From the NCBI GenBank assembly GCA_026388345.1, contig JAPLJY010000121.1, positions 1 through 19,225 on the forward strand: a stretch of 19,225 nt of DNA, read 5' to 3'. The position numbers and the translations under genes are program-made. The notes under the pieces are model-generated. The model saw only the letters and a list, made by a program, of their open reading frames with translations. It ran no database searches and was not told where the DNA came from. How positions within the stretch are numbered: position 1 is the first letter of the stretch; each line of letters begins with the position of its first letter. Below, piece after piece: positions 1 through 6,698 of this stretch. Origin of the DNA: Deltaproteobacteria bacterium. Its GTDB lineage: Bacteria; Desulfobacterota; Syntrophia; Syntrophales; UBA5619.

Positions 1-141
1 GCGCCATCAGAGGCTTGACAACATGACTCCCGATGAGGTTTACTGGAACACCATACCGAAGTTGACGGAAGCGGTATGAACCAGGGCAGCTCAACACTTA
101 TAACCCGCTCCAGGTTGTCTAAAGAAACCAGACCACCTCTA
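1..141 (+). mobile_element. IS3-family insertion sequence, right end
   Basis: The transposase stops at 79. About 60 bases later comes a segment ending ...GTCTAAAGAAACCAGACC followed by ACCTCTA near 141. It resembles the right inverted repeat of IS3-group elements, whose outer ends often read TAGAGGTGGTCTGG. The exact tip is inferred, because the left end and target duplication lie outside the window. The element abuts the leader of the radical SAM gene. Confidence 0.55.
2..79 (+). CDS. IS3-family transposase OrfB, C-terminal end (partial, cut by window start)
   Basis: The first 25 codons read RHQRLDNMTPDEVYW followed by NTIPKLTEAV and a TGA stop. The H-Q-x-L-D-x-M-T-P-D-E-V-Y-W string is the conserved tail of IS3-family DDE transposases (OrfB, integrase-core rve family), in the region just after the catalytic glutamate. 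Only this end lies in the window, so the DDE residues and the OrfA frame cannot be checked. The protein would cut and join the ends of its own insertion sequence. Confidence 0.8.
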   Translation, partial: RHQRLDNMTPDEVYWNTIPKLTEAV

Positions 142-206
142 GCGTCACGATACAGGATAGCTATAAAATTCAGCATCAGCTCCTTTTGGAGGGTAGCGAA
201 GAGTGT

Positions 207-950
207 ATGATAATCAAAGAGATATTCGCTAAAACCGTCCTGTCAAAATCTCAAATATATGACTACGCCATAAACCCCTATGTGGGTTGCGGCCACTCTT
301 GCAGGTATTGCTATGCCTCGTTTATGAAGAGGTTTACAGGTCACCGGGAAAGGTGGGGCGATTTTGTTGACGTCAAGATCAATGCCCCGGAGGTCTTAGC
401 CAAGGAGATCATGAAGAAACGGGTGGGGAGGGTCTGGGTAAGTGGAGTTTGTGACCCGTATCAGACTGTAGAGAAGAAGTACAAACTTACAAGAATGTGC
501 CTTGAGATCTTGGTGGCAAGAAACTGGCCTGTGACAATTCAGACCAAGTCATCCCTGGTCTTGCGAGATATCGAGATACTGGAAAAATCCAAAGACGCTG
601 AGGTCGGCTTTTCCATAACAACCGCAGATGAAAGGATGAGAAAGATCTTTGAGCCTGGGGCTCCACCGATCAAAGAAAGGATCAATGCCCTGGAAGTCCT
701 TCATTCAAAAGGGATTAAAACCTTTGCCATGATAGCCCCCATCCTTCCTGGAGCAGAAGGATTGATCAAAGAGCTTGCGGGCAAGGTTGGCCATGTCCTG
801 GTGGACAGGCTGAATTATCATTATGCAAACCGGATCTACCTGGAAAACAAAATGGAATGGGCAAAAGAAGAGCCGTTCTTTATTCAGGAGAGCGATGCGT
901 TGAAAAGAGGATTTGAACGGAATGGAATTACTGTTCAGACGCTGTTTTGA
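207..950 (+). CDS. SPL-family (COG1533-like) radical SAM protein
   Basis: A 247-residue protein. Close to its N-terminus (residues 20-36) it carries YAINPYVGCGHSCRYCYA, whose CxxxCxxC cysteines bind the [4Fe-4S] cluster that reductively cleaves S-adenosylmethionine. The NPYxGCxHxCxYCYA form is typical of the spore photoproduct lyase-like SPL/COG1533 group, most members of which have no assigned substrate. Later landmarks are VSGVCDPYQ, TKSSLVLRDIEIL, FSITTADERM and MIAPILPG, in the usual order for the radical SAM barrel. I chose ATG 207 because family members begin only about 20 residues before the cluster motif; a TTG at 186 would add seven residues, and GGAGG at 188-192 is rather far upstream. 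The gene stands alone between an IS end and a tRNA-Sec att junction. The substrate is unknown. Confidence 0.85.
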   Translation: MIIKEIFAKTVLSKSQIYDYAINPYVGCGHSCRYCYASFMKRFTGHRERWGDFVDVKINAPEVLAKEIMKKRVGRVWVSGVCDPYQTVEKKYKLTRMCLEILVARNWPVTIQTKSSLVLRDIEILEKSKDAEVGFSITTADERMRKIFEPGAPPIKERINALEVLHSKGIKTFAMIAPILPGAEGLIKELAGKVGHVLVDRLNYHYANRIYLENKMEWAKEEPFFIQESDALKRGFERNGITVQTLF

Positions 951-972
951 AATGGTTACCGGCAGTCCGGTT

Positions 973-1086
973 TTAAGCCTCTTTGCTATGATCTCCTCTG
1001 ACGAAATCCATAAATTCCTGCCACTTCGGCACATCTATGAACATTGGCCAGTCATTAAGTAATGGCTTGTTGAAATTTAACGGACT
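973..1086 (-). pseudogene. Possible 3' remnant of an unrecognised gene
   Basis: On the minus strand an open frame runs from the tRNA-like att copy to a TAA at 973-975. It ends with a peptide containing NDWPMFIDVPKW and then EFMDFVRGDHSKEA. The only ATG (1044) would give 23 residues, and the frame is closed upstream by a TGA inside the att core. It reads more like the natural C-terminus of a gene cut off by recombination at the att site than like a real short gene. I do not recognise the family, and chance is not excluded. Confidence 0.2.
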
Positions 1087-1103
1087 TCAAATCCGGAGTG
1101 GGG
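1085..1103 (+). repeat. tRNA-Sec att core, copy 1 (plus strand)
   Basis: CTTCAAATCCGGAGTGGGG matches the anticodon loop (UCA), the 3' anticodon stem and the start of the variable arm of tRNA-Sec. Four more bases of the 5' anticodon stem (CGGA, 1081-1084) precede it, so CGGA-CTTCAAA-TCCG can form the anticodon hairpin. After GCGCTC the tRNA sequence is lost. The identical 19-mer occurs inverted at 1230-1248. Together they look like recombination products of a tRNA-Sec-specific integrase. Confidence 0.65.
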
Positions 1104-1117
1104 CGCTCATGTCGTAA

Positions 1118-1146
1118 GGTTAAAGAAGATTAAAGTCAGGTTAAAG
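1118..1146 (+). repeat. Three helically phased GGTTAAAG-type repeats
   Basis: GGTTAAAG at 1118-1125, GATTAAAG at 1128-1135 and GGTTAAAG at 1139-1146 recur every 10-11 bp, placing them on one face of the helix. They lie between the two inverted att cores. This is the arrangement expected of arm-type or accessory sites for an integrase or excisionase; that role is inferred from position only. Confidence 0.45.
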
Positions 1147-1183
1147 GAATGTCTTCGCGAAATATCGAATATTGTGAATAAAA

Positions 1184-1248
1184 TGGCGGAAGTGCATGGG
1201 AATCGAACCCACCTGGGAGGGTACTAGCCCCCCACTCCGGATTTGAAG
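1184..1248 (-). tRNA. selC (partial): tRNA-Sec, 3' half only (integration scar)
   Basis: Read on the minus strand from 1248 to 1184, the sequence begins at the anticodon loop CTTCAAA (anticodon TCA). It continues through the anticodon 3' stem, a long G/C-rich variable arm, a T arm (GTGGG-TTCGATT-CCCAT), the 3' acceptor strand GCACTTCC, a G discriminator and encoded CCA. The long variable arm, UCA anticodon and extended acceptor are diagnostic of selenocysteine tRNA. The matching 5' half (it should begin GGAAGTGC) is absent upstream, where unrelated AT-rich DNA follows. This is therefore the displaced 3' copy left at one end of an integrated element and not a working tRNA. Confidence 0.75.
1230..1248 (-). 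repeat. tRNA-Sec att core, copy 2 (minus strand)
   Basis: This is the exact reverse complement of the 19-mer at 1085-1103. It lies inside the tRNA-Sec 3' half and directly abuts the GGGCACAATTT repeat at 1248. The core boundary on the 5' side of the tRNA is where tRNA similarity ends, as expected at a strand-exchange point. Confidence 0.65.
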
Positions 1249-1401
1249 GGCACAATTTCAGAATCCGCTCACCGCCGAATATCGATTAAAAACAAATAAA
1301 TACAAAACTTTATCTAAACGTTCTTCCGCCCGAAAGTTGGCAGGAGTGGGGCTGAATTGGGCCTTTTTTGATCCTGGTGGGCACAATTTTGGGCACAATT
1401 T
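1248..1401 (+). repeat. GGGCACAATTT direct repeats and possible integrase tail remnant
   Basis: GGGCACAATTT occurs at 1248-1258, 1379-1389 and 1391-1401, all in the same orientation. The first copy touches the att core and the other two lie just past the 3' end of the GHKL-nuclease gene. On the minus strand the repeats can be read as the tail NCAQNCAHQDQK before a stop near 1320, or as HQIVPKIVPTRIKK in another frame. Either resembles the C-terminal tails of some tyrosine integrases, so an eroded integrase end is possible. No catalytic residues remain, and this reading is speculative. Confidence 0.35.
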
Positions 1402-1416
1402 GATGCGGCACCTTGC

Positions 1417-3468
1417 TCACCTTGTCGGCAAACCCAGCTTGTCAAAAAAAGCCCTGTTTCGCTGTTTGGCGCCATTGACAAGTCTGTCAAATGATATCAC
1501 TTCAATGTAGGTTTTATAGCTCTTGTTATAACCAAAGAAGCCGAGTCCATCACTTGTAATCGTCAGATCATGAATACCACAGCGTCTCTTTATCGCAGGA
1601 GTAATGTCACAGACTACATAGCAAAATCCTGGAATGTCCTGAGAGTTTCCAAGAGGTCGGCCACTTTTCGTTGTTACATGGCCGTCGCGTATTCGTTGGA
1701 GATAACCGAGGCACTGTTCAATTGGGTCTTTGTCTTCGCCTTCGGTCGCGTCGTTCCTCATTGGTCGTTTGAATTCAATAATAGTTAATGAAGCAAAGGG
1801 TGGGTGTTGCTCTTCAGATACGAGAATAGGCTCGTTCGTCACATAGAGAGAACAGATGTCGGGCTCTTTTGTGTCTTCTGCTCCGGTAATCGGCATGGCA
1901 GTGATCGTCTTATCTGAGGCGAGGTAATCGTGGAATGTTAGCCGCTCATCTAATAACCAAAGATTCATGCCGTCGGATTTCATGTCCGCGGAGTCTTTTC
2001 TCATTGGCATCACCAGCCCATGGATGAGATCTTCACGCGCATACTTACCATCCTGATCACGCTGGATTGCCCTCTCCAAAAGGTCTAAGATGACCCTCCT
2101 ATGGGACACGTAGTTTGCAAGATCGGATTTCTTAATGTCCTCGGCTGTCCTAAGATATTCTTGAAGACGTCTTTGGTATTCGGGATACTCTTCATTATCT
2201 TTCGGATTCATTATCTCATGCCCGTCAATGAGTAATTTTTCCTCGATTTCAGCAAGGTGCTTATGAAGGGTCAGATCAAGCTCCTTGTCGGAAATGTTGG
2301 GATCGATAATCAGCTTTTCTGCAGGGATTCTTGCTAATATTGGACGATATTTCGGGGCCTTCGTGGAAACGAAGGCTTCAACACGATCTCTAGCCTTGGT
2401 CTTGTTCCCCTCTAAATATTTTGAAAGATGTTCGGAAACCTTTTCAATAACTGCGTCCCTGATTTCGCTGAATGATATTTCTGATTCAGCGAAGAGCTCT
2501 CCATGGTTCTCAGTGATATTGAATCCAGTCCGTTCAGCTCGAACAGTTTCATCGAGGAACGGAGACGTGACGTAACAGGCATAGACGAAATCACCGGATT
2601 CATCATGAAGTTTGCCGTAAAGTCCTGGTATTTTCCCTGAGATGTTTTCTTCTCTTACTAGCCGCTTTGCGGCGCAAAATGCGATGACGTGAGACTGTGA
2701 TGAGTGTGCCCGTAATTTGACATGGGTGAGATCAAACACCTTATCTTTGATCTTGATGGATTCGGTCGTAGCCGACGAGACCATATGTTCATGATAAACA
2801 TCATCAAGATTAATGCTTTCAGTGTCATCATTGATCAAGATCTGGGGTGCACCACCATCTCGTACGAAATACCATAGGCAGTGCTCAAATAGACTGTTTG
2901 CTATCGTTTGCGTGGTTTTGCTTGATGCTGCTCGGTATCTTTTATCAAAATCGTCAAGATGGATGCACGTTAACCTCTGAGTGTCATGCTTAACTTCTTT
3001 CTCTTCCTGTTCGCTTACACCCAAGGCAGCAGTGAATGTGAACTCCCGTAGTTTGACTTTATCTTCTCCGTCTTTGTAGACGCTGCTGACTTTGGCCTTT
3101 TTAAAAGCTTTCAACCATAATAGCCTGCCGATACCTCGACCACCCTTGTCTGCCTTATAATCACTATCAAGGGTCAGGAATGATTTCATGTTGAGGCCAT
3201 TGAATCCAACGCCATTGTCATTAATTTTGAAACCAAGAATGTCTTCGTAGGCATCGGGACCCCTCTTTTTGGGTTTGCTTTTGAAATCAAGGGGCGCTTG
3301 GTCACTCCGCAAAATTTCTATGGAAATGTTTCCTTGCTTTGATGAAAGCCTGGCCTCTTCGAGAGCGTGAATTGAATTGACAACTGCCTCGAACATCGGC
3401 AGCAGCCCTTGGTTGAACGGCAACGACGTGTTGCGTAAGCGTCCCTGTAAGTTGGTCTCCATGCCCAT
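1417..3468 (-). CDS. GHKL (MutL/MORC-like) ATPase fused to a PD-(D/E)XK-like nuclease domain
   Basis: A 683-residue protein. The N-terminal GHKL ATP-binding fold shows FEAVVNSIHAL (N-box, E27 and N31), INDNGVGF (D84-x-G86-x-G88) and the lid GGRGIGR (109-115). Residues about 120-350 look like the transducer (S5-like) part. A helical, charged middle (about 350-500) follows. The C-terminus has P536-D537, E565-F-K567 in TIIEFKRP, and Q585, matching the order of a PD-(D/E)XK nuclease core. GHKL proteins of the MutL/MORC type close around DNA on ATP binding, and prokaryotic MORC relatives have been described in restriction-type conflict systems. I infer an ATP-gated DNA-cleaving defence protein. 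The start is ATG 3468 with GGAGG seven bases upstream. It is a single gene beside a tRNA-Sec integration scar and is AT-richer than the genes at 3700-10885. Confidence 0.7.
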   Translation of the reverse strand: MGMETNLQGRLRNTSLPFNQGLLPMFEAVVNSIHALEEARLSSKQGNISIEILRSDQAPLDFKSKPKKRGPDAYEDILGFKINDNGVGFNGLNMKSFLTLDSDYKADKGGRGIGRLLWLKAFKKAKVSSVYKDGEDKVKLREFTFTAALGVSEQEEKEVKHDTQRLTCIHLDDFDKRYRAASSKTTQTIANSLFEHCLWYFVRDGGAPQILINDDTESINLDDVYHEHMVSSATTESIKIKDKVFDLTHVKLRAHSSQSHVIAFCAAKRLVREENISGKIPGLYGKLHDESGDFVYACYVTSPFLDETVRAERTGFNITENHGELFAESEISFSEIRDAVIEKVSEHLSKYLEGNKTKARDRVEAFVSTKAPKYRPILARIPAEKLIIDPNISDKELDLTLHKHLAEIEEKLLIDGHEIMNPKDNEEYPEYQRRLQEYLRTAEDIKKSDLANYVSHRRVILDLLERAIQRDQDGKYAREDLIHGLVMPMRKDSADMKSDGMNLWLLDERLTFHDYLASDKTITAMPITGAEDTKEPDICSLYVTNEPILVSEEQHPPFASLTIIEFKRPMRNDATEGEDKDPIEQCLGYLQRIRDGHVTTKSGRPLGNSQDIPGFCYVVCDITPAIKRRCGIHDLTITSDGLGFFGYNKSYKTYIEVISFDRLVNGAKQRNRAFFDKLGLPTR

Positions 3469-3701
3469 AACGCAACCTCCCTTTTCACATAACTAAATCA
3501 AACGACGCAGGGATACTATCGTGTCCGGTATTTCTGTTGCGGCAATGTCCCACAACGATTGTAAATTGTCAATATTGGCTACCGATGACCGCCGAAAGGT
3601 TAATCGAAGACAAATTGTTTTCCTATAGCCTCTATAGCTCCTGTGTTCTTTGACTTTCTCCGACGTGAGCTTCTACCATCCACTCAAAAACGGAGGCTCA
3701 T
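3469..3701. promoter_or_regulatory. Divergent intergenic region with weak promoter candidates
   Basis: This 233-bp gap separates the minus-strand GHKL-nuclease gene from the plus-strand peptidase operon and must hold both promoters. On the plus strand, TTGACT at 3650-3655 and TACCAT at 3674-3679 are 18 bp apart and would give a very short leader before the GGAGG of the peptidase gene. On the minus strand, a perfect TTGACA lies at 3572-3567, but no good -10 box stands 16-18 bp further on. I see no operator palindrome. Confidence 0.25.
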
Positions 3702-4946
3702 ATGGAAAATACAGGAAACGACACGGGCAGCGTGACAGGCAGCCGGGTAGCAGTCACGGCAAAATGGACCTTCATGGTCTACATGGCCGGGGACAACAAC
3801 CTCGACGGGGCGGCCCTCCGGGACATCGCGGAGATGGCCCGGGCGGGATCCACGAAGGACGTCAACATCCTGGTCCAGCTCGACCGGATCGAGGACAATC
3901 TTACCCGCCGCTTCCGGATCACCCAGGGCGGCGGGTTCAAGAAAGACTGCATCGAAACTTTCGGCGATACCAATACCGGCGATCCGCAGATCCTCTATGA
4001 GTTCGTCAAATGGGCGGCGGACAACTATCCCGCCGACCGGTACGCCCTCATCCTCTGGAACCACGGCAGCGGCTGGTGGGAGGATGCCAAGAGCAGGGCG
4101 GCCGGTCCCGCCGGCAAGAAACCACGCCGGCGCCTTTTCCGGCAGCCCGTCCGCAACCCCGTCCCACAGGAACACGTCAACATTCCCGCCCCTCAAGAAC
4201 ACCGCAGCATCTGCTATGACGACACTTCCGACGGAGACGCCCTGGACAACCGCGAGCTGAGGATCGTCCTTGCCGGGATCTGCGCGCTCCTGGGACGGAA
4301 GATCGATCTCCTGGGCATGGACGCCTGCCTCATGAACATGGTGGAGGTGGCCTACCAGCTCCGGGAGTCCGTGAACGTCATTGTCGGCTCGGAGATCGAG
4401 GAGCCCTTCGACGGCTGGCCCTACGCTGAGATCCTGACCCGCCTGACAGCCAGGCCTCGCCAGGACGCCGCCGCCCTCGCCCGCTGGATCGTCAAAAGTT
4501 ACCTCCTCTCCTACAAAGGGAAAGACGAGACGGTCACCCAATCTGCCCTTGACGTGAGCCGGATTGGAGAGATGACGGCCAAGGTCGATGCCCTGTCGGC
4601 AAGCCTTCTTGCCGCCCTCGAGACCGACGCCAAACTCATCGAGGCCGCCTGGCGTCGGAGTCCCCGGTTCTATGACGACAACTACATCGATCTGGCCTGC
4701 TTCACGAAAAATCTGCGGAAAAAGGTTGGCGCCGAAGTCCAGGCTAAGGTGGACGATCTCATTGCTGCGCTGAAGGCCGGGAAAGGGAGAGCCATCCTTT
4801 GCCAAGGGAAGATCGGCCGGCAGGTCCGGGGGACTTGCGGACTGTCGATCTATTTCCCCGGAGACAGGATCAACACCGCCTACCGAAACCTTGATTTCAG
4901 CGGGGACTGTAAGTGGATCGCGTTTCTGGAAAGGTACCGGTCGTAA
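3702..4946 (+). CDS. Clostripain-family (C11) cysteine peptidase without signal peptide
   Basis: A 414-residue protein. WTFMVYMAGDNNLDG (22-36) opens the caspase-like fold as in Peptidase_C11. The catalytic His is H121 in ILWNHGSGW and the catalytic Cys is C209 in LLGMDACLMNM. The C-terminal LSIYFPGDRINTAY is also typical. C11 enzymes cut after Arg or Lys and are often activated by self-cleavage. Here a Lys/Arg/Pro-rich insert (about 132-166, with KKPRRRLFR) lies between His and Cys and could be the processing loop. There is no N-terminal hydrophobic segment, whereas many C11 enzymes are exported, so it is probably cytosolic. The start ATG follows GGAGG. It is first in an operon: the next gene starts 72 bp downstream and encodes a small membrane-anchored protein. 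Confidence in family is high; the substrate is unknown. Confidence 0.88.
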   Translation: MENTGNDTGSVTGSRVAVTAKWTFMVYMAGDNNLDGAALRDIAEMARAGSTKDVNILVQLDRIEDNLTRRFRITQGGGFKKDCIETFGDTNTGDPQILYEFVKWAADNYPADRYALILWNHGSGWWEDAKSRAAGPAGKKPRRRLFRQPVRNPVPQEHVNIPAPQEHRSICYDDTSDGDALDNRELRIVLAGICALLGRKIDLLGMDACLMNMVEVAYQLRESVNVIVGSEIEEPFDGWPYAEILTRLTARPRQDAAALARWIVKSYLLSYKGKDETVTQSALDVSRIGEMTAKVDALSASLLAALETDAKLIEAAWRRSPRFYDDNYIDLACFTKNLRKKVGAEVQAKVDDLIAALKAGKGRAILCQGKIGRQVRGTCGLSIYFPGDRINTAYRNLDFSGDCKWIAFLERYRS

Positions 4947-5018
4947 CCGCCGCGGCCCACGGGAGGGCCCAGCACGGTGCTGAAGTAACGGTAACAAGGA
5001 AGGAGGTGACTCGAAACC

Positions 5019-5447
5019 ATGACCGACGGGCAGGACGGGGGAATCGACCGGTACACGCAGCTTCTCCTGGAGAGCATTACAAAACTCTCCGGCCAGACGG
5101 AGGAGCTGAGCCGGCACTATGCCGCCCTCGACAAGTCGATCTGCCTCCTGAAGCAGGCCTATGAGGCCAGCCTCCAGGCCGACCGGCAGATCATGGGCGA
5201 CCTGCTGGCCCAGGTCCGGCAGATCACCGTCATTGTCGAGGAGCTCGCCTGCCGGGAGCATGCCCGGCGGATCCGGGAGTTTCAGGGCCGGATCGCTGCC
5301 TTGGAAGCGTACGTCACCCCGTCGAAGTGGGCGGTGCGTTTCATCGGCGCGTTCTTCCAGAAAACCGGCTGGATCTTCGGCGCCCTGATCATCGGATCGA
5401 TCGGCTACGCGATCTATCTCGTGGCCGTGAGGATCATACAACCCTAA
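5019..5447 (+). CDS. Small coiled-coil protein with C-terminal transmembrane segment
   Basis: A 142-residue protein that I cannot assign to a named family. Residues about 10-98 are helical and heptad-rich (QLLLESITKLSGQ, ALDKSICLLKQAYEASLQ, RIREFQGRIAALEAY) and probably form a coiled coil. Residues about 116-138 (GWIFGALIIGSIGYAIYLVA) form one hydrophobic membrane segment, followed by VRIIQP, so it should be a tail-anchored protein with its N-terminus in the cytoplasm. It has a very strong ribosome site (AAGGAGGT). It lies between a C11 peptidase and a HU-like gene in one transcription unit, so it could be the peptidase's substrate, anchor or inhibitor. That link is inference from context only. 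Confidence 0.7.
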   Translation: MTDGQDGGIDRYTQLLLESITKLSGQTEELSRHYAALDKSICLLKQAYEASLQADRQIMGDLLAQVRQITVIVEELACREHARRIREFQGRIAALEAYVTPSKWAVRFIGAFFQKTGWIFGALIIGSIGYAIYLVAVRIIQP

Positions 5448-5470
5448 ACCAAAAAAGGAGGTACCAAACC

Positions 5471-5839
5471 ATGGCAAAAGCAAGAAGCAGAGTCGGAAAG
5501 AACGATCTGATCGGCAACGTGGCCGGGACCGCGGAGCTGACCAAGGAGAACGCCAAGAAGGTCATCAACGCCGTCCTGGAGGGGATTTTCTCGATCCTGA
5601 AGCAGTCGGGGAAGCTCCAGCTGGTCAACTTCGGGACCTTCACCGTCAAGAAGACGAAGGAGCGGCAGGGGATCAACCCCAAGACCCAGGAGCCGATCAC
5701 CATCCCTGCGGGATACCGGATGGGCTTCAAGGTCTCCAACAGCTGGAAGGAGGGGATGAAGCCAAAGGGCAAGGTCCCCGCACCCAAAGATGTTCTGAAG
5801 GCCAAAGCGGTGGCCAAGGCCAAGGGGAAAAAGAAGTAA
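5471..5839 (+). CDS. HU/IHF-family DNA-binding protein with Lys/Ala-rich tail
   Basis: A 122-residue protein. Residues 1-95 follow the HU fold: an N-terminal helical part (KNDLIGNVAGTAELTKENAKKVINAV), then the VNFGTFTVKK strand and the DNA-clasping beta arm with NPKTQEPITIPA (69-80), where the proline intercalates into DNA. HU proteins are about 90 residues; the extra tail (about 98-122, KVPAPKDVLKAKAVAKAKGK) is histone H1-like and basic and should strengthen nonspecific DNA binding. The start is ATG 5471 after AAAAGGAGGT, 23 bp behind the membrane protein, and a strong terminator follows at 5872. It may be an ordinary nucleoid protein that happens to close the operon, or a partner in it. Confidence 0.9.
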   Translation: MAKARSRVGKNDLIGNVAGTAELTKENAKKVINAVLEGIFSILKQSGKLQLVNFGTFTVKKTKERQGINPKTQEPITIPAGYRMGFKVSNSWKEGMKPKGKVPAPKDVLKAKAVAKAKGKKK

Positions 5840-5871
5840 CCCAATAGTCCGGAGAGGCTAACGGGAAAAGC

Positions 5872-5903
5872 GCCCGCCACACTGCATTCCGGGTGTGGCG
5901 GGC
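5872..5903 (+). terminator. Rho-independent-type terminator of the C11/HU operon
   Basis: GCCCGCCACAC (5872-5882) pairs perfectly with GTGTGGCGGGC (5893-5903) across a 10-base loop, giving an 11-bp G/C-rich stem. It is followed by TTAACCTTT, a weak T-tract, and lies 33 bp after the HU stop. Confidence 0.75.
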
Positions 5904-5940
5904 TTAACCTTTGGCGGGATTTTGATCCCTCACTCCTTAT

Positions 5941-5974
5941 CCCTCCCCCTCGACGGGGGAGGGTGGGGTGGGGG
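5941..5974. repeat. G-rich intergenic repeat with hairpin (copy 1)
   Basis: CCCTCCCCC (5941-5949) pairs with GGGGGAGGG (5955-5963) across TCGAC. The plus strand 5955-5974 has four G-runs (5, 3, 4 and 5 Gs) with one-base loops, a strong G-quadruplex candidate. It lies in the leader of the phospholipase D-like gene, 60 bp before its ATG. A similar tract follows that gene at 6545-6571. Its look is that of common intergenic C/G-run repeats in some proteobacterial genomes. Confidence 0.6.
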
Positions 5975-6034
5975 TGATGTTCATCAATCGTCGTGCCCGA
6001 CCTGGGCATGGGGCTTAGAAGGAGGAACTTTCAA

Positions 6035-6508
6035 ATGAGCAGAATTCCGGCAACGCGGGTCGTCTTCTCTCCGAAGGGCGGCACATCGAAAGAACTTGCC
6101 AGGCTGATCAAGGCAGCGAAGAAAGAGATCGTCGTGGCGGTCTACGCCTTTTCCGCGAAATACCTCGGTCAAGCCCTTTCCGCAGCCCTCAAGCGCGGTG
6201 TCAAGATCCGGGTCCTCCTGGACTGGGACAATGCCCGGAAGGCCTACTCGATCGACGAGTGGCTTGTCGCTGAGGGGATCGATGTCCGGTTCGTTGAAAT
6301 CAAACGTGGCTCTCTGCACCACAAGTTCATCCTCATCGACGCTAAACTCCTCGTGACCGGCAGCTATAACTTCACGAATGAGTCGGAGTTCAGGAATCAT
6401 GAGGCCGCCATCTTCACGAATAACAAGGCGTTGATCCAATCCTTCGCTGCCGAGTTTGAGAGTCTCTGGAGCCTGGCTGTTCCTCCCATCTCCGCCGAGG
6501 CCAAATGA
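6035..6508 (+). CDS. Phospholipase D-like (single HKD) nuclease/phosphodiesterase
   Basis: A 157-residue protein with one complete HKD motif: H95-x-K97-x4-D102 in SLHHKFILIDAK, followed by TGSYNFT (G109, S110, N112). Before it are the typical EIVVAVYAFSAKYLGQAL helix/strand and KIRVLLDW. Single-HKD proteins of this length, such as the Nuc endonuclease, work as homodimers that share one active site and cleave phosphodiesters through a phosphohistidine. There is no signal peptide, so a cytoplasmic nuclease is likelier than a secreted lipase. I chose ATG 6035, which has AAGGAGGA nine bases upstream, over an upstream in-frame start at 5993. It appears to be monocistronic, bracketed by G-rich repeats. 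Confidence 0.85.
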   Translation: MSRIPATRVVFSPKGGTSKELARLIKAAKKEIVVAVYAFSAKYLGQALSAALKRGVKIRVLLDWDNARKAYSIDEWLVAEGIDVRFVEIKRGSLHHKFILIDAKLLVTGSYNFTNESEFRNHEAAIFTNNKALIQSFAAEFESLWSLAVPPISAEAK

Positions 6509-6544
6509 CGCCGGCAGGGCCCCTGTTCGGAAATGAGGAAATTC

Positions 6545-6571
6545 GGGGGGGAGGGGGTAGGGGGTGGGGGG
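6545..6571 (+). repeat. G-quadruplex-capable tract (copy 2)
   Basis: Four consecutive G-runs of 7, 5, 5 and 6 Gs are separated by A, TA and T over 27 bases. This is an extreme intramolecular G-quadruplex motif on the coding strand. It lies 37 bp after the phospholipase D-like gene and upstream of the MBL-fold operon. The repeat type is the same as at 5955-5974, without the C-rich hairpin arm. Confidence 0.6.
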
Positions 6572-6698
6572 CGCAAACAAAACCGATTGGCGTCGGAAGG
6601 GAATTTGTAAGGAGAAATCCCGAATTTTGAGACAGGTGACGGGTGCAATGGTGGCTCAGAGGGGGAATAAAGGGTCCCGGAGAGCGATGGAGGTAGAG

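Noticed and set aside
705..1034. 109-residue minus-strand frame overlapping the radical SAM gene
   Set aside because: It is mostly antisense to a well-supported gene and is in a different frame from the possible remnant at 973-1086.
1184..1300. Complete tRNA-Sec gene on the minus strand
   Set aside because: No GGAAGTGC 5' acceptor strand, D arm or 5' anticodon strand exists upstream; only the 3' half is present.
3684..5483. 599-residue open frame on the minus strand opposite the C11 peptidase operon
   Set aside because: It is a shadow created by high GC at third positions; the plus-strand genes have catalytic motifs and ribosome sites.
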